DNA of 64,000 nucleotides from Alicyclobacillus suci (GCF_017329615.1 NZ_JAFMTW010000010.1:33953-97952), one strand, 5' to 3'. Shown: positions 17,959 through 27,382, counted from the first letter of the stretch. Numbers and translations are program-made. Notes: a model not told the origin generated them from the letters alone.

Positions 17959-18567
17959 CTACCAAATTTGATGAACCCCGATGGCCAGTAGTAGCAATCC
18001 GGCACACAACGTTGCGTGTTTACCAAGCGCCCGAGCTGCGTAACGGCGGCCAAAAAATGCGGAGAACCCCAACAAGACGTACGATATCATCGCCACAAAT
18101 AATCCCGTCCACCATACGTTTAAGTGGGTAACACCCGCATCGAATCCTCCAGCGAAAGCATTCATCGCTAACGCGGCGCCGAGTACGGTCGCTTCCGTCA
18201 AACTGATTGTCTGTGACTGGTCAAAGTCAGCGACCACGGGATCTTCGAGAATTCGGCCGATGACGCCAGATTGCCGCTTTTTGCGTTCTTTGCGCTTGGC
18301 GCGCAATGGTTCGCTCAGTACCCATATCCCCACCGCAAACATCACGAAACCGCCGATGTATGACGCGACAGACGGATGAATATAGTGGCTCATCAAGCGA
18401 CCTACCCATCCCGATAAAATCGTCGCAATGCCCGAAATCACGGCGACGAGAAGGTTCGCGGCCGAGGAGATTTGAATATTGCGCACACCATATGCAATTC
18501 CGACTCCGGCATTATCCAAATTTGCCGCGACAGCGAGGGCTGCCATTGTCAAAATACTGGATATCAC
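17959..18567 (-). CDS. YtaF-like sporulation membrane protein (MntP-related)
   Basis: 202 residues from the GTG at 18567 after GGGGGTGG. Six probable membrane segments in two repeats of three; each repeat opens with an Asp/Asn-containing helix (ALAVAANLDNAGVGIAYG; ALAMNAFAGGFDAG), as in MntP-type manganese exporters and sporulation protein YtaF. A charged cytoplasmic loop (about residues 100-130) joins the repeats. Whether it exports a metal is unknown. Confidence 0.82.
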   Translation of the reverse strand: MISSILTMAALAVAANLDNAGVGIAYGVRNIQISSAANLLVAVISGIATILSGWVGRLMSHYIHPSVASYIGGFVMFAVGIWVLSEPLRAKRKERKKRQSGVIGRILEDPVVADFDQSQTISLTEATVLGAALAMNAFAGGFDAGVTHLNVWWTGLFVAMISYVLLGFSAFFGRRYAARALGKHATLCAGLLLLAIGVHQIW

Positions 18568-18662
18568 GCGTGCCCACCCCCGGTCTTCACAACACCTTAT
18601 GAGCAACGCTTGGCCTTGTTTCAGATATCGCCAGAAGTCATCGGCGTGATGCGGGATGGCTA

Positions 18663-18671
18663 TGCTATAAT
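18663..18671 (+). promoter_or_regulatory. Extended -10 promoter of the SpoVB-type gene
   Basis: TGCTATAAT, an exact extended -10, 24 bases before the start codon; no good -35 is seen. Confidence 0.55.
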
Positions 18672-18695
18672 GCTTGTCGAAACGGAGGTGGAGAG

Positions 18696-20384
18696 GTGAG
18701 TCGAACAGGTTCGTCGAACCTCGCCCGTGGAGCCTCTTTATATGTTATCTGTGTCGCACTCGCGAAGGTCTTGGGCCTTGTGTGGATTATCCCTGTCACG
18801 GCACTGATTGGTGGCGCCGGTCTTGGCATCTACTCCAATGCCTATTCTGTCTACAACATCCTTCAACAGCTTGCGACCAGTGGATTTCCGCTCGCCATGG
18901 GCAAGCTTATCAGCGAACGGCGCGCCACTGGTGACCGGGCTATCGTTGAGCATATTTATCGTGTGACCATGCGGTCCCTGATGGTTTTCAGCGTGATAGC
19001 TTTTTTACTGATGTGGTTTGGCGCACCGCTGTTTGCGCATCTGATTTCATTTAAAGACCCAAAAGCGTCCATTGCACAGAACGTCCCCTCGATTCACGCG
19101 GTGTCCTTGATGCTCCTCGTGATTCCTGCCATGAGCGGACTACGTGGATACCTGCAAGGATTTCAGCAACTTTCCGGCCCCGCCTACTCGCAGACAGTGG
19201 AGCAGCTATTCCGCGTCATCGCGATGGTCGTCGGCGCGTATCTCGTGGTCAATCAGTGGGGGTTAAGTAAGAGTGTGGCGGGCGCAGCCGCTGCAACTTT
19301 CGGCGGCTTTGTGGGCGGTGTCGCCGGGCTCGTTCTCCTGATTGTGACCGTACGACCGCTCCGCCGCACAGAGCGCACATACGGCTATGAAGAGAGTCCG
19401 TTCCGCGACAGCCAGATTTTGCGTATGGTCTACCGCCTGGCCATTCCGGTCAGCCTAGGCGGGCTCGTCGTGCCGATTGCAAACTTGGTCGATTCTTGGA
19501 CGGTGACCAATCTGCTGCAAAGTGTTGGCCAAACCTTTCAGGAAGCCACCGCAAATTACGGCATTCTCACGCGTCAGGCAATGTATCTCGTGCAACTGCC
19601 GATGGCGTTCGCGTATGCGATTGGCGTTTCTGTGTTACCCGCAGTATCCGCCGCCAAGGCAAGTCAAAATCACGTAAAAATTCAAGAGAGCATTGTCTTT
19701 ACCCTGCGCAGTATGTTTCTCATCAGCTTTCCGACGGCGGCTGTTCTCCTGGTTCTCAGCCGGGCAATCAACGAATCCATTTTTGGCGCGTCGGCGGGCT
19801 GGTCGATTATTTCAACCGTTTCGTTCATGAGTATCTTTTCAAGTCTTGAATTGATTTCAACCTATATTCTGCAAGGGCTCGGCAAAATGTATCGCCCCGT
19901 GCGGAATATGTTTCTCGGCGTCGCTATCAAGACTGGTTTTAACTTCATTTTGATTCTCGTATTGCACTCGGTAATTGGTGCGGCGTTGGCGACGACGATT
20001 GGCTACTTGGTATCGTCGGCACTCAATATCATGGCCGTCAAAAAATATGGACAGGTGCATTTCTCTGTCCGCAGAATCATGAGGCCGTTCTTGCTGGCCT
20101 CTGTCATCCTGGTCGTCTGCCTGTTCGTAGTCAACGCACTTGCGCACATGACGTTGGTCGACGTGGTTGGAGACAAGCGGTTCATTTATGTCCTTCAATT
20201 GCTCATTGCGGGCGGGATTGGCGCCGTGGTGTATCTATACACCATTATCAGAACAGGCGCGCTGCGCACAGATGAACTTCAGTCGGTTCCAGGTGTCGGC
20301 AGGTATTTGAGTAAGTTTGGCCGCCGTATCGCTAGAACACAACGAAAACCCCCCGCACGTACCCGAGCAAAAAGAAGAAGGTAG
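18696..20384 (+). CDS. SpoVB-type polysaccharide / lipid II flippase (MOP superfamily)
   Basis: 562 residues, GTG start directly after GGAGGTGGAGAG. Fourteen or so hydrophobic segments and the N-terminal ARGASLYVICVALAKVLGL and ISERRATGDR motifs place it with SpoVB, YkvU and YabM; the basic C-terminal tail (RKPPARTRAKRRR) is cytoplasmic. SpoVB is needed for spore cortex synthesis. Which paralogue this is cannot be settled by eye. Sole plus-strand gene in this stretch; its stop codon lies within a hairpin. Confidence 0.85.
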   Translation: MSRTGSSNLARGASLYVICVALAKVLGLVWIIPVTALIGGAGLGIYSNAYSVYNILQQLATSGFPLAMGKLISERRATGDRAIVEHIYRVTMRSLMVFSVIAFLLMWFGAPLFAHLISFKDPKASIAQNVPSIHAVSLMLLVIPAMSGLRGYLQGFQQLSGPAYSQTVEQLFRVIAMVVGAYLVVNQWGLSKSVAGAAAATFGGFVGGVAGLVLLIVTVRPLRRTERTYGYEESPFRDSQILRMVYRLAIPVSLGGLVVPIANLVDSWTVTNLLQSVGQTFQEATANYGILTRQAMYLVQLPMAFAYAIGVSVLPAVSAAKASQNHVKIQESIVFTLRSMFLISFPTAAVLLVLSRAINESIFGASAGWSIISTVSFMSIFSSLELISTYILQGLGKMYRPVRNMFLGVAIKTGFNFILILVLHSVIGAALATTIGYLVSSALNIMAVKKYGQVHFSVRRIMRPFLLASVILVVCLFVVNALAHMTLVDVVGDKRFIYVLQLLIAGGIGAVVYLYTIIRTGALRTDELQSVPGVGRYLSKFGRRIARTQRKPPARTRAKRRR

Positions 20385-20408
20385 TAAACCGCACATGCGG
20401 TTTACTAC
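20381..20408. terminator. Hairpin at the end of the flippase gene
   Basis: A 13-bp perfect inverted repeat GTAGTAAACCGCA / TGCGGTTTACTAC with a 2-base centre, containing the stop codon. No T-run follows on either side, so it may be a terminator or a 3' stabiliser. 20409-20489 shows nothing else. Confidence 0.55.
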
Positions 20409-20489
20409 CCAATATGGTGTTCCCCTATCTTAACCGTCAACCAACCACCATTCCACGCATCGAGCTGCGCGTCAGGACTAACACAGGCA

Positions 20490-20762
20490 CTACCCCGCAA
20501 ACACCCAGAGCTTGAGCGCGACCAGCGCTGCGATGCCGGGCAACCCTAAAAATCCGGCGGTAAGCGCCGTAATTGGGTTAAACGGCAGATGAAAGTGTAA
20601 ATACGTCCCCACCCAGTTCACCGCGAACACAAACAGACATCCCAGCGCACAATTCCGCACAATCAACCATGCGACCGTTCCCGGCTTGCGAAAGAACTGA
20701 CCGATTAAAAATGCAACGATGACAATGACGCAGACCCACAACCACATGGCCGGAATATGCAT
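20490..20762 (-). CDS. bofA: Pro-sigma-K processing inhibitor BofA
   Basis: 90 residues from ATG 20762 after GGGGAGGG. Inhibits the intramembrane protease SpoIVFB until the forespore signal arrives. Two membrane segments; the conserved tail FNPITALTAGFLGLPGIAAL and the VRNCALGCL segment are typical. Follows yaaL, Bacillus order recR-yaaL-bofA. Confidence 0.93.
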   Translation of the reverse strand: MHIPAMWLWVCVIVIVAFLIGQFFRKPGTVAWLIVRNCALGCLFVFAVNWVGTYLHFHLPFNPITALTAGFLGLPGIAALVALKLWVFAG

Positions 20763-20775
20763 AGCACGCCCTCCC

Positions 20776-21123
20776 CTAGTCGACCTGCCATGTCTCGTCT
20801 CGCCACTGCCACTGTATTCCATCAAATGAAACGCCGTTTTCCCGGGCCAATCGGAACAAGAAGTTCAACTGACGCTCGGCCGCGCTGATGCGAAATACGA
20901 TATGGTCAATCAGTAGCGGATCAGAGACCTGCTCAAATTGTTGTCTCGCTATCATAAGCTCGCGGCGACTCTTCAGGATTTCTGTGAGAAGCGACTGCTT
21001 GTCAAACCGCGACAAATCTAGCTGATGGCTTGGAGGAAGGGTCTCTTGATGGGGGCGGGAGTCAGACGAACTAGACACACCGGTGATGGCCTGCGCCTCG
21101 ATTGGTAATTGCGACGACGTCAT
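20776..21123 (-). CDS. yaaL: YaaL family protein (DUF2508)
   Basis: 115 residues, longer than Bacillus YaaL by a Ser/Gln-rich N-terminal tail of about 40 residues. The core FEQVSDPLLIDHIVFRIS followed by AAERQLNFLFRLARE is the DUF2508 pattern. Function unknown. Lies between recR and bofA with a short gap on each side. Confidence 0.85.
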   Translation of the reverse strand: MTSSQLPIEAQAITGVSSSSDSRPHQETLPPSHQLDLSRFDKQSLLTEILKSRRELMIARQQFEQVSDPLLIDHIVFRISAAERQLNFLFRLARENGVSFDGIQWQWRDETWQVD

Positions 21124-21232
21124 AAAACGGCCTCCTTGTCCAAAGCTTAGTAAATCATAGTTGGCAAGGAGGCGAATTATGCCTGTAGCTCTGTCAATAA
21201 GTTAGTAAACCCTCAAAGGGGACAGAAGAGGA

Positions 21233-21832
21233 CTAGAGCGTTCGCCGGCCCTCCAAGGCTTTGGCGAGCGTCACCTCGTCGGCATACTCCAAATCACCGC
21301 CGACTGGTAGACCATGTGCAATCCGCGTGATCTTCAAAGAGAATGGCTTGAGCAAACGCGAGATATACATCGCGGTCGCCTCGCCCTCGACGTTTGGGTT
21401 GGTCGCCAAAATCACTTCATCAATATCTTCCTGACCAATCCGCGTCACCAGTTCCTTAATCCGAATATCTTGCGGGCCAATTCCCTCCATCGGTGAGATG
21501 GCACCGTGCAGGACGTGGTAGGTACCGTTATATTCATGTGTGCGTTCCATAGCGACGACATCTCGCGGCTCGCCAACCACACAAATGACCAGTTTGTCGC
21601 GGCGCGGATCCGCACAAATCGAACAAGGGCTCGTTTCCGTGATATTGCAGCAGATGGCGCACTCCGTCAATTTTGTTTTGATATCCTTCAAAGCCTTGGC
21701 GAATTCATCAACGTCCTTTTGCTCCATCCCCATCACGTGAAATGCAAGTCGGGCCGCTGTCTTCGGCCCGATGCCTGGTAACTTCATAAACTGCTCAATC
21801 ATGCGCGAAACAGGTTCTGGATAGCCCCACAT
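21233..21832 (-). CDS. recR: Recombination protein RecR
   Basis: 199 residues. Works with RecO and RecF in loading RecA at gaps. Helix-hairpin-helix ([16 protein letters not shown]), four-Cys zinc finger ([16 protein letters not shown]), TOPRIM ([10 protein letters not shown]) and Walker-B-like C-terminus are all intact. The start follows the ybaB stop by one base. Confidence 0.97.
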   Translation of the reverse strand: MWGYPEPVSRMIEQFMKLPGIGPKTAARLAFHVMGMEQKDVDEFAKALKDIKTKLTECAICCNITETSPCSICADPRRDKLVICVVGEPRDVVAMERTHEYNGTYHVLHGAISPMEGIGPQDIRIKELVTRIGQEDIDEVILATNPNVEGEATAMYISRLLKPFSLKITRIAHGLPVGGDLEYADEVTLAKALEGRRTL

Positions 21833-21833
21833 T

Positions 21834-22148
21834 TTAGAACAGTCCCGGGATATTCATGCCCTTTGTGTACTTGCCCATCTCCGACTCCGTCAATTCCGTC
21901 ACCTTTTGATTGACATCCTGAAATGCGGCTAGAATCAAGTCCTGCAGCATTTCCACATCCCCCGCGACATCCGGGTTAATTTCAACCGACAAAAGCTCCT
22001 TATGCCCGTTCATCACCAACTTCACAGCACCACCGCCGGCCGTGCCCTCCACCGTGCGCTCACCCAGGGCTTCCTGCGCCTTCATAATGTCCTCTTGCAT
22101 TTTCTTCGCCTGTCGCATCAACTGATTCATGTTTTTCATGAGGTTCAC
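21834..22148 (-). CDS. yaaK: YbaB/EbfC family nucleoid-associated protein (YaaK)
   Basis: 104 residues. Dimeric DNA-binding protein. Features: [20 protein letters not shown] start, Gly-rich [16 protein letters not shown] and terminal KGMNIPGLF. Its start overlaps the dnaX stop by four bases, forming dnaX-yaaK-recR. Confidence 0.96.
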   Translation of the reverse strand: MNLMKNMNQLMRQAKKMQEDIMKAQEALGERTVEGTAGGGAVKLVMNGHKELLSVEINPDVAGDVEMLQDLILAAFQDVNQKVTELTESEMGKYTKGMNIPGLF

Positions 22149-23878
22149 TCCTTCGTTTCTACAACCACTTTATCCTCGCCGAATAACGCACGTGCTCGAC
22201 CGACAATATCCTCTTGCTCTGCCCGCTGAGAACCATCGTCCACCCGGGTCAGCGATGCAGTAAACTCGTCCCAATCTTCCTTCAAGAGTGCAAAAATCTG
22301 CATCTCGCGTTCCATCATGAGCGATACCGCAGATTCTATCACCCGTCTATCTACCGGCTTCATCACCGCCTCGCGATGAATGCGGCTCGCAAATGACAAT
22401 ACGACGGCAAATTCCGTGGCCATTGCAACCTCGCCATGCATCAGCCAGGCGTGCGACTGAATTCGATCCTGTTTGACTTTGTGCAGAATATCCGGCCAAC
22501 GCTCGTGAACCATCGCCTCCACCTGCGGATGCCTATCTCGATACAATCGCGCAAGTGTCTCTCGTTTGCGCCCTGCAGCGGAAATTCGCTGTTCAGCCGC
22601 CCGTGAACGCCGCTTCGTTGCAACCGCCTCTGCTTCCGTCGCTACCCGTGGAGCGCTCTCGTTCTGCGCTTCGTCTGGCGTCGTAGGAGGCCGCTGGACA
22701 TCCCGCAACGCCTCTGCCGCAGGCATTGCCGCCGTCACCTCATCTTTCCGTTGAACCACCACGGGCGCCGCTCCATCGGCCACGGCACTCACCTTGGGCG
22801 CAGTGGCAATCGACATCAAAGTTGCTTCTAAAGCCAACCGCGGTTGTTCCACATAGCGCAGCTGAGTATATAGTTCTCCTAACTTGGAGACGCCCAGAAG
22901 TAACCAGTCTGTGCTGCAAGTGGGCTTCGACGTAACGAATCGGTACGGGGCGACGGGTTTTCCGTTCAGCGCGTCATCACCAGCAGATAGCATGACAATA
23001 AACAAATCGCGCAATACTTGCAATAAGTCGAAGGCAATGCGGCTCGCATCCTTGCCCCCGGCATACCACGAAGAAATTCGATTGAGCACCTCGAGGTACG
23101 AAGCGTCCATCAGGTCGCTGACCAATGCCAGCAGTTCGCCTGTGTCGACGCCGCCAATGACACTAGCCACGTGCGCCTCATTGATGGTGCCCTGGCCAAA
23201 CGCAGCGGCTTGCTCCAAAAGCCCAAGGGCATCGCGCATCCCGCCGTCTGCCGCCTCTGCCAATTTCCACAGCGCGCCGACATCACACGTCCAGCCTTGG
23301 TGCGCCACGACCTCCTGTAGGCGTTCGACAATCGTTTCAGGGGAGATGCGGTGAAAATCAAACCTTTGACACCGCGATACAATCGTCCCCGGAATCTTGT
23401 GCGCCTCCGTCGTCGCAAGCACGAACAAAACATGTGCCGGCGGCTCTTCGAGCGTCTTTAAGAGCGCGTTAAACGCCTCTGTGGTCAGCATGTGAACTTC
23501 ATCCACAATATAAACTTTGCGCTTTACGGTAGTCGGTGCGTAATGGACTTTATCGCGCAACTCGCGAATCTCATCGACGCCGCGGTTGGATGCCGCGTCA
23601 ATTTCTTCGACATCGACGTTTGAGCCATTGGTAATCGACACACACGCACTACACTCGTTACACGGCTCCGCGCCATTTCGACGCTCACAATTCACGGCCT
23701 TCGCAAACAATTTGGCCGCACTCGTCTTCCCCGTTCCACGCGGGCCACAAAACAGGTAAGCGTGCGCAATCTTCCCAGACGTAATAGCATTCGCTAACGT
23801 CTGACGCACATGCGGTTGCCCCACTAAATTCGAAAAGGTCTGGGGGCGCCAAATTCGATAGAGTGCTTGGTAGGACAC
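22145..23878 (-). CDS. dnaX: DNA polymerase III gamma/tau subunit
   Basis: 577 residues. ATPase of the clamp loader. Walker [17 protein letters not shown], zinc module [16 protein letters not shown] Walker B and sensor SRCQRFDF are intact. The segment from about residue 390 to 460 is an Ala/Glu/Arg-rich linker to the C-terminal delta-binding part. No A-rich slippery site was noticed, so only the full-length form is predicted. Confidence 0.97.
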   Translation of the reverse strand: MSYQALYRIWRPQTFSNLVGQPHVRQTLANAITSGKIAHAYLFCGPRGTGKTSAAKLFAKAVNCERRNGAEPCNECSACVSITNGSNVDVEEIDAASNRGVDEIRELRDKVHYAPTTVKRKVYIVDEVHMLTTEAFNALLKTLEEPPAHVLFVLATTEAHKIPGTIVSRCQRFDFHRISPETIVERLQEVVAHQGWTCDVGALWKLAEAADGGMRDALGLLEQAAAFGQGTINEAHVASVIGGVDTGELLALVSDLMDASYLEVLNRISSWYAGGKDASRIAFDLLQVLRDLFIVMLSAGDDALNGKPVAPYRFVTSKPTCSTDWLLLGVSKLGELYTQLRYVEQPRLALEATLMSIATAPKVSAVADGAAPVVVQRKDEVTAAMPAAEALRDVQRPPTTPDEAQNESAPRVATEAEAVATKRRSRAAEQRISAAGRKRETLARLYRDRHPQVEAMVHERWPDILHKVKQDRIQSHAWLMHGEVAMATEFAVVLSFASRIHREAVMKPVDRRVIESAVSLMMEREMQIFALLKEDWDEFTASLTRVDDGSQRAEQEDIVGRARALFGEDKVVVETKE

Positions 23879-23981
23879 TGCCGTCCCTCCCTCTGGTTTT
23901 ACAGTACCACAGCGGGCGGGATGCGACCAAGCCTAGAGGACAGGAGGTTCCAGGAAACCAGAGGGCGCCCCTGCGCTCCTT

Positions 23982-25091
23982 TCATGAGGATAAAGAGTGT
24001 GCGTTACTACGTAAAAATAGGTTCGTACTCGACTGCGTTTCGTTCGGCAGGCTCACCGTGAACGTCGTGCCAAAGCCTTTGGAAGCGACGCGGATGGTGC
24101 CACCATGGTCAGCCACAATTCGCTCGCAAATCGCCAAGCCAAGCCCCGTCCCCTTGTCTTTCGTCGTGTAAAAGGCATCAAAGATCTTATCGACCAAGTA
24201 ATAAGGGATTCCAGGCCCCGTGTCGGAAATGTAAATCTCCGTGCGACCCGCGACCTGCTTCGCGCCAATCGCAAGACTCCCCTGTGCATCCATGGCCTCT
24301 ACAGCGTTTTTTATGAGATGAAGTAAAAGTTGCCTCAACATATCCCGGTCGCCAAAAATCGTGAGCCCTTCAGGTATATCGTACACGCACTCCACATGAT
24401 GCTCGCGCGCGTTCACCTGAATCCACGGGTGAATCTCGTTGAGCAATTCCGCCATCGGGAACGTTTGCTTCTCCATTCGATTCGGTTTCGATAAAAGCAA
24501 CAATTCGGCGACAAGCGTGTTCACCCGTTCGATTTCGCTCATCATCACTTCCACGTACTGGACTTCTTCTTCCATTAGCCCCTCATGCAAACGATTCTCC
24601 AACACTTGCAAGAACCCTTTCACCGTGGTTAGCGGGTTGCGAATCTCGTGAGCAATACCAGCAGCCACCTTGCCTACGGTAGCCACCCGCTCCAACCGCT
24701 GCGTCTGTTGGTCGAGCGTCGCAAAATTTCCCATATCTTTCATCACGATATACATGCCCTGTACCTGGCCATCCGCAGCCTGATGCGTGAACGTATCCAT
24801 CAGCACGTGGCGTACATCCGTACCCACTTCCCAACGCACGACCGCATCCCGGTACTCGCATTCCGTGTTTAAAATGTGCAGCAATATCTGATATTCATCA
24901 CTTTCTTCAGAGAGGACCATCTCCAGAGGAACAATCGATCCGGTCGCTTGCGGCATCCCTATCAATTCCGCCGAGATATCATTCAAAATGGCGACTGTAC
25001 CATCTTTCGCTAAGTATAGAATCCCTGCATTCAGAAGCTGTGTGTCAGGCAACAAATCCGGTTCAACGGAAAACATCGAATGCTGATCCAT
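23982..25091 (-). CDS. PAS-containing sensor histidine kinase, orphan
   Basis: 369 residues, no membrane segment, so cytosolic. PAS-like region about 20-125, HisKA with H-box AGIAHEIRNPLTTVKGF (His148), and HATPase_c with N box (HLIKNAVEAMD), G1 (SDTGPGIP) and G2 (GTGLGLAICERIV). No response regulator is adjacent. This architecture resembles the sporulation phosphorelay kinases (KinA/KinE type) that act on Spo0F; that role is an inference. Located between dnaX and the SRP RNA, where Bacillus has no kinase. Confidence 0.88.
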   Translation of the reverse strand: MDQHSMFSVEPDLLPDTQLLNAGILYLAKDGTVAILNDISAELIGMPQATGSIVPLEMVLSEESDEYQILLHILNTECEYRDAVVRWEVGTDVRHVLMDTFTHQAADGQVQGMYIVMKDMGNFATLDQQTQRLERVATVGKVAAGIAHEIRNPLTTVKGFLQVLENRLHEGLMEEEVQYVEVMMSEIERVNTLVAELLLLSKPNRMEKQTFPMAELLNEIHPWIQVNAREHHVECVYDIPEGLTIFGDRDMLRQLLLHLIKNAVEAMDAQGSLAIGAKQVAGRTEIYISDTGPGIPYYLVDKIFDAFYTTKDKGTGLGLAICERIVADHGGTIRVASKGFGTTFTVSLPNETQSSTNLFLRSNAHSLSS

Positions 25092-25257
25092 ACTCCATCA
25101 CCAGTCCCCTTAAAGAGTCTGAAAAGAGTTCTTTTGCAACGAATATTCCTTATGAGATCAGCAAATCCTCCCGCGTGACAAAACTTCCATTGGCTCGACA
25201 ACTTCCGACACACATCGCACAGAAAGCTACCACATATCTGAAACTTGTGTACACAAA

Positions 25258-25298
25258 CGCAAAAAACAGGCCCTGCCTTTCGAGGCTGTAGACCTGTT
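25258..25298 (-). terminator. Terminator after the SRP RNA
   Basis: Minus-strand stem AACAGG ... CCTGTT enclosing GCCT-cgaa-AGGC, followed by TTTTTT, immediately after the 3' end of the SRP RNA. Confidence 0.85.
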
Positions 25299-25305
25299 TA
25301 CTCAC

Positions 25306-25448
25306 CACATGACGTCTGACCAAGACCCGACCAGGCACGCCCACGTCGCCCGAAAGGTCTTCCTTAGTGCTGCTTCCGTCAGGACCTGACACGGTTCGGA
25401 AGTTTTCGCCGCATGGGACCCAGTCGGGTCTTGGTCAGACATCACGTG
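25306..25448 (-). ncRNA. ffs: Signal recognition particle RNA (small type)
   Basis: The M-domain binding core is intact on the minus strand: GTGTCAGGTCCTGACGGAAG then CAGCACTAAGG. The molecule closes into one long hairpin: GTCTGACCAAGACCCGAC at one end pairs with GTCGGGTCTTGGTCAGAC at the other, and a few further pairs (CACaTGA with TCAcGTG) extend it to about 143 bases. No Alu-type domain as in B. subtilis scRNA (about 270 bases) fits between these paired ends. Position between tRNA-Ser/tadA and dnaX matches Bacillus scr. Confidence 0.93.
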
Positions 25449-25462
25449 AATCGACGATATGC

Positions 25463-25492
25463 GTTGAGTGCGTGCACATACGCGCACTCAAC
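25463..25492. other. 10-bp inverted repeat between tRNA-Ser and SRP RNA
   Basis: GTTGAGTGCG and CGCACTCAAC separated by 10 bases, directly after the tRNA-Ser 3' end. No T-run follows on the minus strand, so it may be a processing stem rather than a terminator. Confidence 0.5.
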
Positions 25493-25496
25493 ATCG

Positions 25497-25586
25497 TGGC
25501 GGAGAGAGTGGGATTCGAACCCACGAGCCCCTTGCAGAGCTACTCGCTTTCGAGGCGAGCTCTTTCGACCACTCAGACATCTCTCC
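25497..25586 (-). tRNA. tRNA-Ser(CGA)
   Basis: 90 bases with encoded CCA. Acceptor GGAGAGA/TCTCTCC, anticodon stem CTCGC/GCGAG with loop ctCGAaa, a long variable arm (AGCTCTGCAAGGGGCT region) as required for serine, and T-loop TTCGAAT. Confidence 0.95.
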
Positions 25587-25596
25587 ACATCAAACA

Positions 25597-26076
25597 TCAA
25601 TCAAGGTTCTTGCGCCGTTCACGCATTCCCTTGAAAAATTCCCTCAATATATTAGCACAATCCTGTCCTAAAACGCCAGATGTAATGATTGGTGCGTGGT
25701 TCCATAATCCGGGTTCTAATAAGGGGAGTTTCGACATTACTGCCCCACCCTTGGGGTCGTCGGCACCGTAAATCAAACGTCGTATGCGCGACAACATGAT
25801 GGCACCAGCACACATGGGACAGGGTTCTAATGTAACATACAGGTCACATTCCGTCAACCGCCAGGCACCAAGTCGTCGGCTCGCCGATTGAATGGCAATC
25901 AATTCGGCATGCGCAGTCGGATCCCGCCACGTCTCCCGCAAATTGTACCCTACGCCGACCACTTCCCCATTCCAGACGACAATTGCGCCTATCGGCACCT
26001 CTTGTTGCGCGCGAGCCATTTGTGCTTGCGCGAGTGCCAGTCGCATGAAATCGTCATCCGTCCTGTACAGCTCCAC
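25597..26076 (-). CDS. tadA: tRNA adenosine(34) deaminase
   Basis: 159 residues. Converts A34 to inosine in tRNA-Arg(ACG). Zinc site HAELIAIQSA (His, catalytic Glu) and PCPMCAGAI (two Cys) intact. Upstream of tRNA-Ser and SRP RNA as in Bacillus. Confidence 0.95.
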   Translation of the reverse strand: MELYRTDDDFMRLALAQAQMARAQQEVPIGAIVVWNGEVVGVGYNLRETWRDPTAHAELIAIQSASRRLGAWRLTECDLYVTLEPCPMCAGAIMLSRIRRLIYGADDPKGGAVMSKLPLLEPGLWNHAPIITSGVLGQDCANILREFFKGMRERRKNLD

Positions 26077-26080
26077 GCGT

Positions 26081-26368
26081 TTACACCCTTTCGCCAGTCA
26101 GCAATCCATGATGCGGCTGCCGTCCAACGACCTCCGCCGCTCGAATCAATTCTGCCAAGACATCAGATTGCCACTGTGGGTGCATGTAGTCGGCTTTTAC
26201 ATAGGTCCCACCTTGGTCGGTCGACACATAGCGCACAGGTAAATGATTGAGCGCCATCGCCAATATATCGTCTAAACACTGCGCACACGAACACTGAACA
26301 ACACCTTGAACTTCCGGCGAAGCAATCATCTCTTTCGCCAATCTTTCAGTCACGTTATAAACCGTCAT
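26081..26368 (-). CDS. ComFB-like protein (late competence development family)
   Basis: 95 residues from ATG 26368, which follows GGAGGG; the frame runs further upstream without support. The VYNVTERLAKEMI start, the Cys-rich CSCAQCLDDILAMALNHLP and the tail PQWQSDVLAELIRAAEVV fit the ComFB family (PF10719). Cyanobacterial members have been reported as cyclic-di-nucleotide receptors; in Bacillus comFB is dispensable for transformation. Divergent from the ATP-grasp gene. The Cys residues could bind zinc. Confidence 0.8.
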   Translation of the reverse strand: MTVYNVTERLAKEMIASPEVQGVVQCSCAQCLDDILAMALNHLPVRYVSTDQGGTYVKADYMHPQWQSDVLAELIRAAEVVGRQPHHGLLTGERV

Positions 26369-26456
26369 ACACAACGCTCCCTCCATCCGTGCGTCGTTGA
26401 CGCCACTCACGTGGCATGCGCATAAATTAGCGCTGAACACGAAGGAGGTCATCGAA

Positions 26457-27272
26457 CTGACACGCGGACGTCTCAATCCAAACAGAATGTTCCTGGATAA
26501 ATGGCAGATGTATCTCGCATTGACACACGACGCCATCCAGGGATTGCGAATTCCCTACACGCTCTTGCTGAACCAATGTACAGCCACTCGACTGGAGGGT
26601 CATTCGGCCTGGTATATCAAGCCAGTGGACACTTGGGGCGGACACCAAATCGCTCGCTGTGAGCAATCTGGCGAACACAGCTGGACACTTCTTCACCAAA
26701 CTGGACGAACCCTCTATTATCGCCGCACCCAGGCGCTCCTTGAGCACCTATACATGTTGTACCACCCATTGACTACAATTGTACAGCAGGCGGCACCGGT
26801 TGTAACTTGGCAAGGGAGGCCATTTGACATTCGCGTCTTGTGTCAGCGGCAATCTGACGGGTGGCTCATTGCAGGTACGCTCGCCCGCGTCGCCCAGACA
26901 AACAGTATCGTCTCGAATATCGGAACCGGACGCGGCGAAGTGCATCAAACCCGCGACATCCTGCGCGAACTCTATCCAAAAGCGGTAAAGCAACGCCGGA
27001 TACAAAACAAGTTGAAACAAGTCAGTCTGAAAATTTGCCAAGTGCTAGACACGTACGCGCCGTTTGACGAGGTCGGCATCGATTACGGCCTAGGCGCAGA
27101 AGGACAAGTGTGGTTATTTGAAGTCAATACCAACGACCGATTGGGGGGCCCCAGTCACCAACTATTTACGCAACTCCCCGACAAAACCGTTTACGAACAA
27201 ATCGAAGCGCGCGCCGCAGAGCGTCGCCGACAGTGGCTTTCGACATTGCTACGTGATCTGTTTTTCACCTAA
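26457..27272 (+). CDS. YheC/YheD-type ATP-grasp, spore-coat-associated family
   Basis: About 272 residues. ATP-grasp traits: WYIKPVDTWGGHQIA, PFDIRVLCQR, and the metal-binding VWLFEVNTNDRLGG near the C-terminus. YheC/YheD proteins associate with the endospore coat in Bacillus; reaction unknown. It is shorter than those paralogues, being little more than the ATP-grasp domain. Start is uncertain: a perfect AAGGAGG lies 8 bases before CTG 26457, while the open frame begins at TTG 26397 without a binding site and the first internal ATG (26487) also has none. CTG is therefore proposed. Confidence 0.75.
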   Translation: MTRGRLNPNRMFLDKWQMYLALTHDAIQGLRIPYTLLLNQCTATRLEGHSAWYIKPVDTWGGHQIARCEQSGEHSWTLLHQTGRTLYYRRTQALLEHLYMLYHPLTTIVQQAAPVVTWQGRPFDIRVLCQRQSDGWLIAGTLARVAQTNSIVSNIGTGRGEVHQTRDILRELYPKAVKQRRIQNKLKQVSLKICQVLDTYAPFDEVGIDYGLGAEGQVWLFEVNTNDRLGGPSHQLFTQLPDKTVYEQIEARAAERRRQWLSTLLRDLFFT

Positions 27273-27297
27273 AGATGATGCACAACCGTCACATCCG

Positions 27298-27322
27298 CCC
27301 ACACCGTTGCATACAGTGTGGG
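27298..27322 (+). terminator. Hairpin after the ATP-grasp gene
   Basis: CCCACAC ... GTGTGGG followed by TATGTTTT, 25 bases after the stop. Confidence 0.65.
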
Positions 27323-27382
27323 TATGTTTTGGGCGCCCCCGCCTGACGGGAACAGAGACAATCGTGGGGAGGACTGAATCAC

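Noticed and set aside
25367..25771. 134-codon plus frame over SRP RNA and tRNA-Ser
   Set aside because: Covers two RNA genes.
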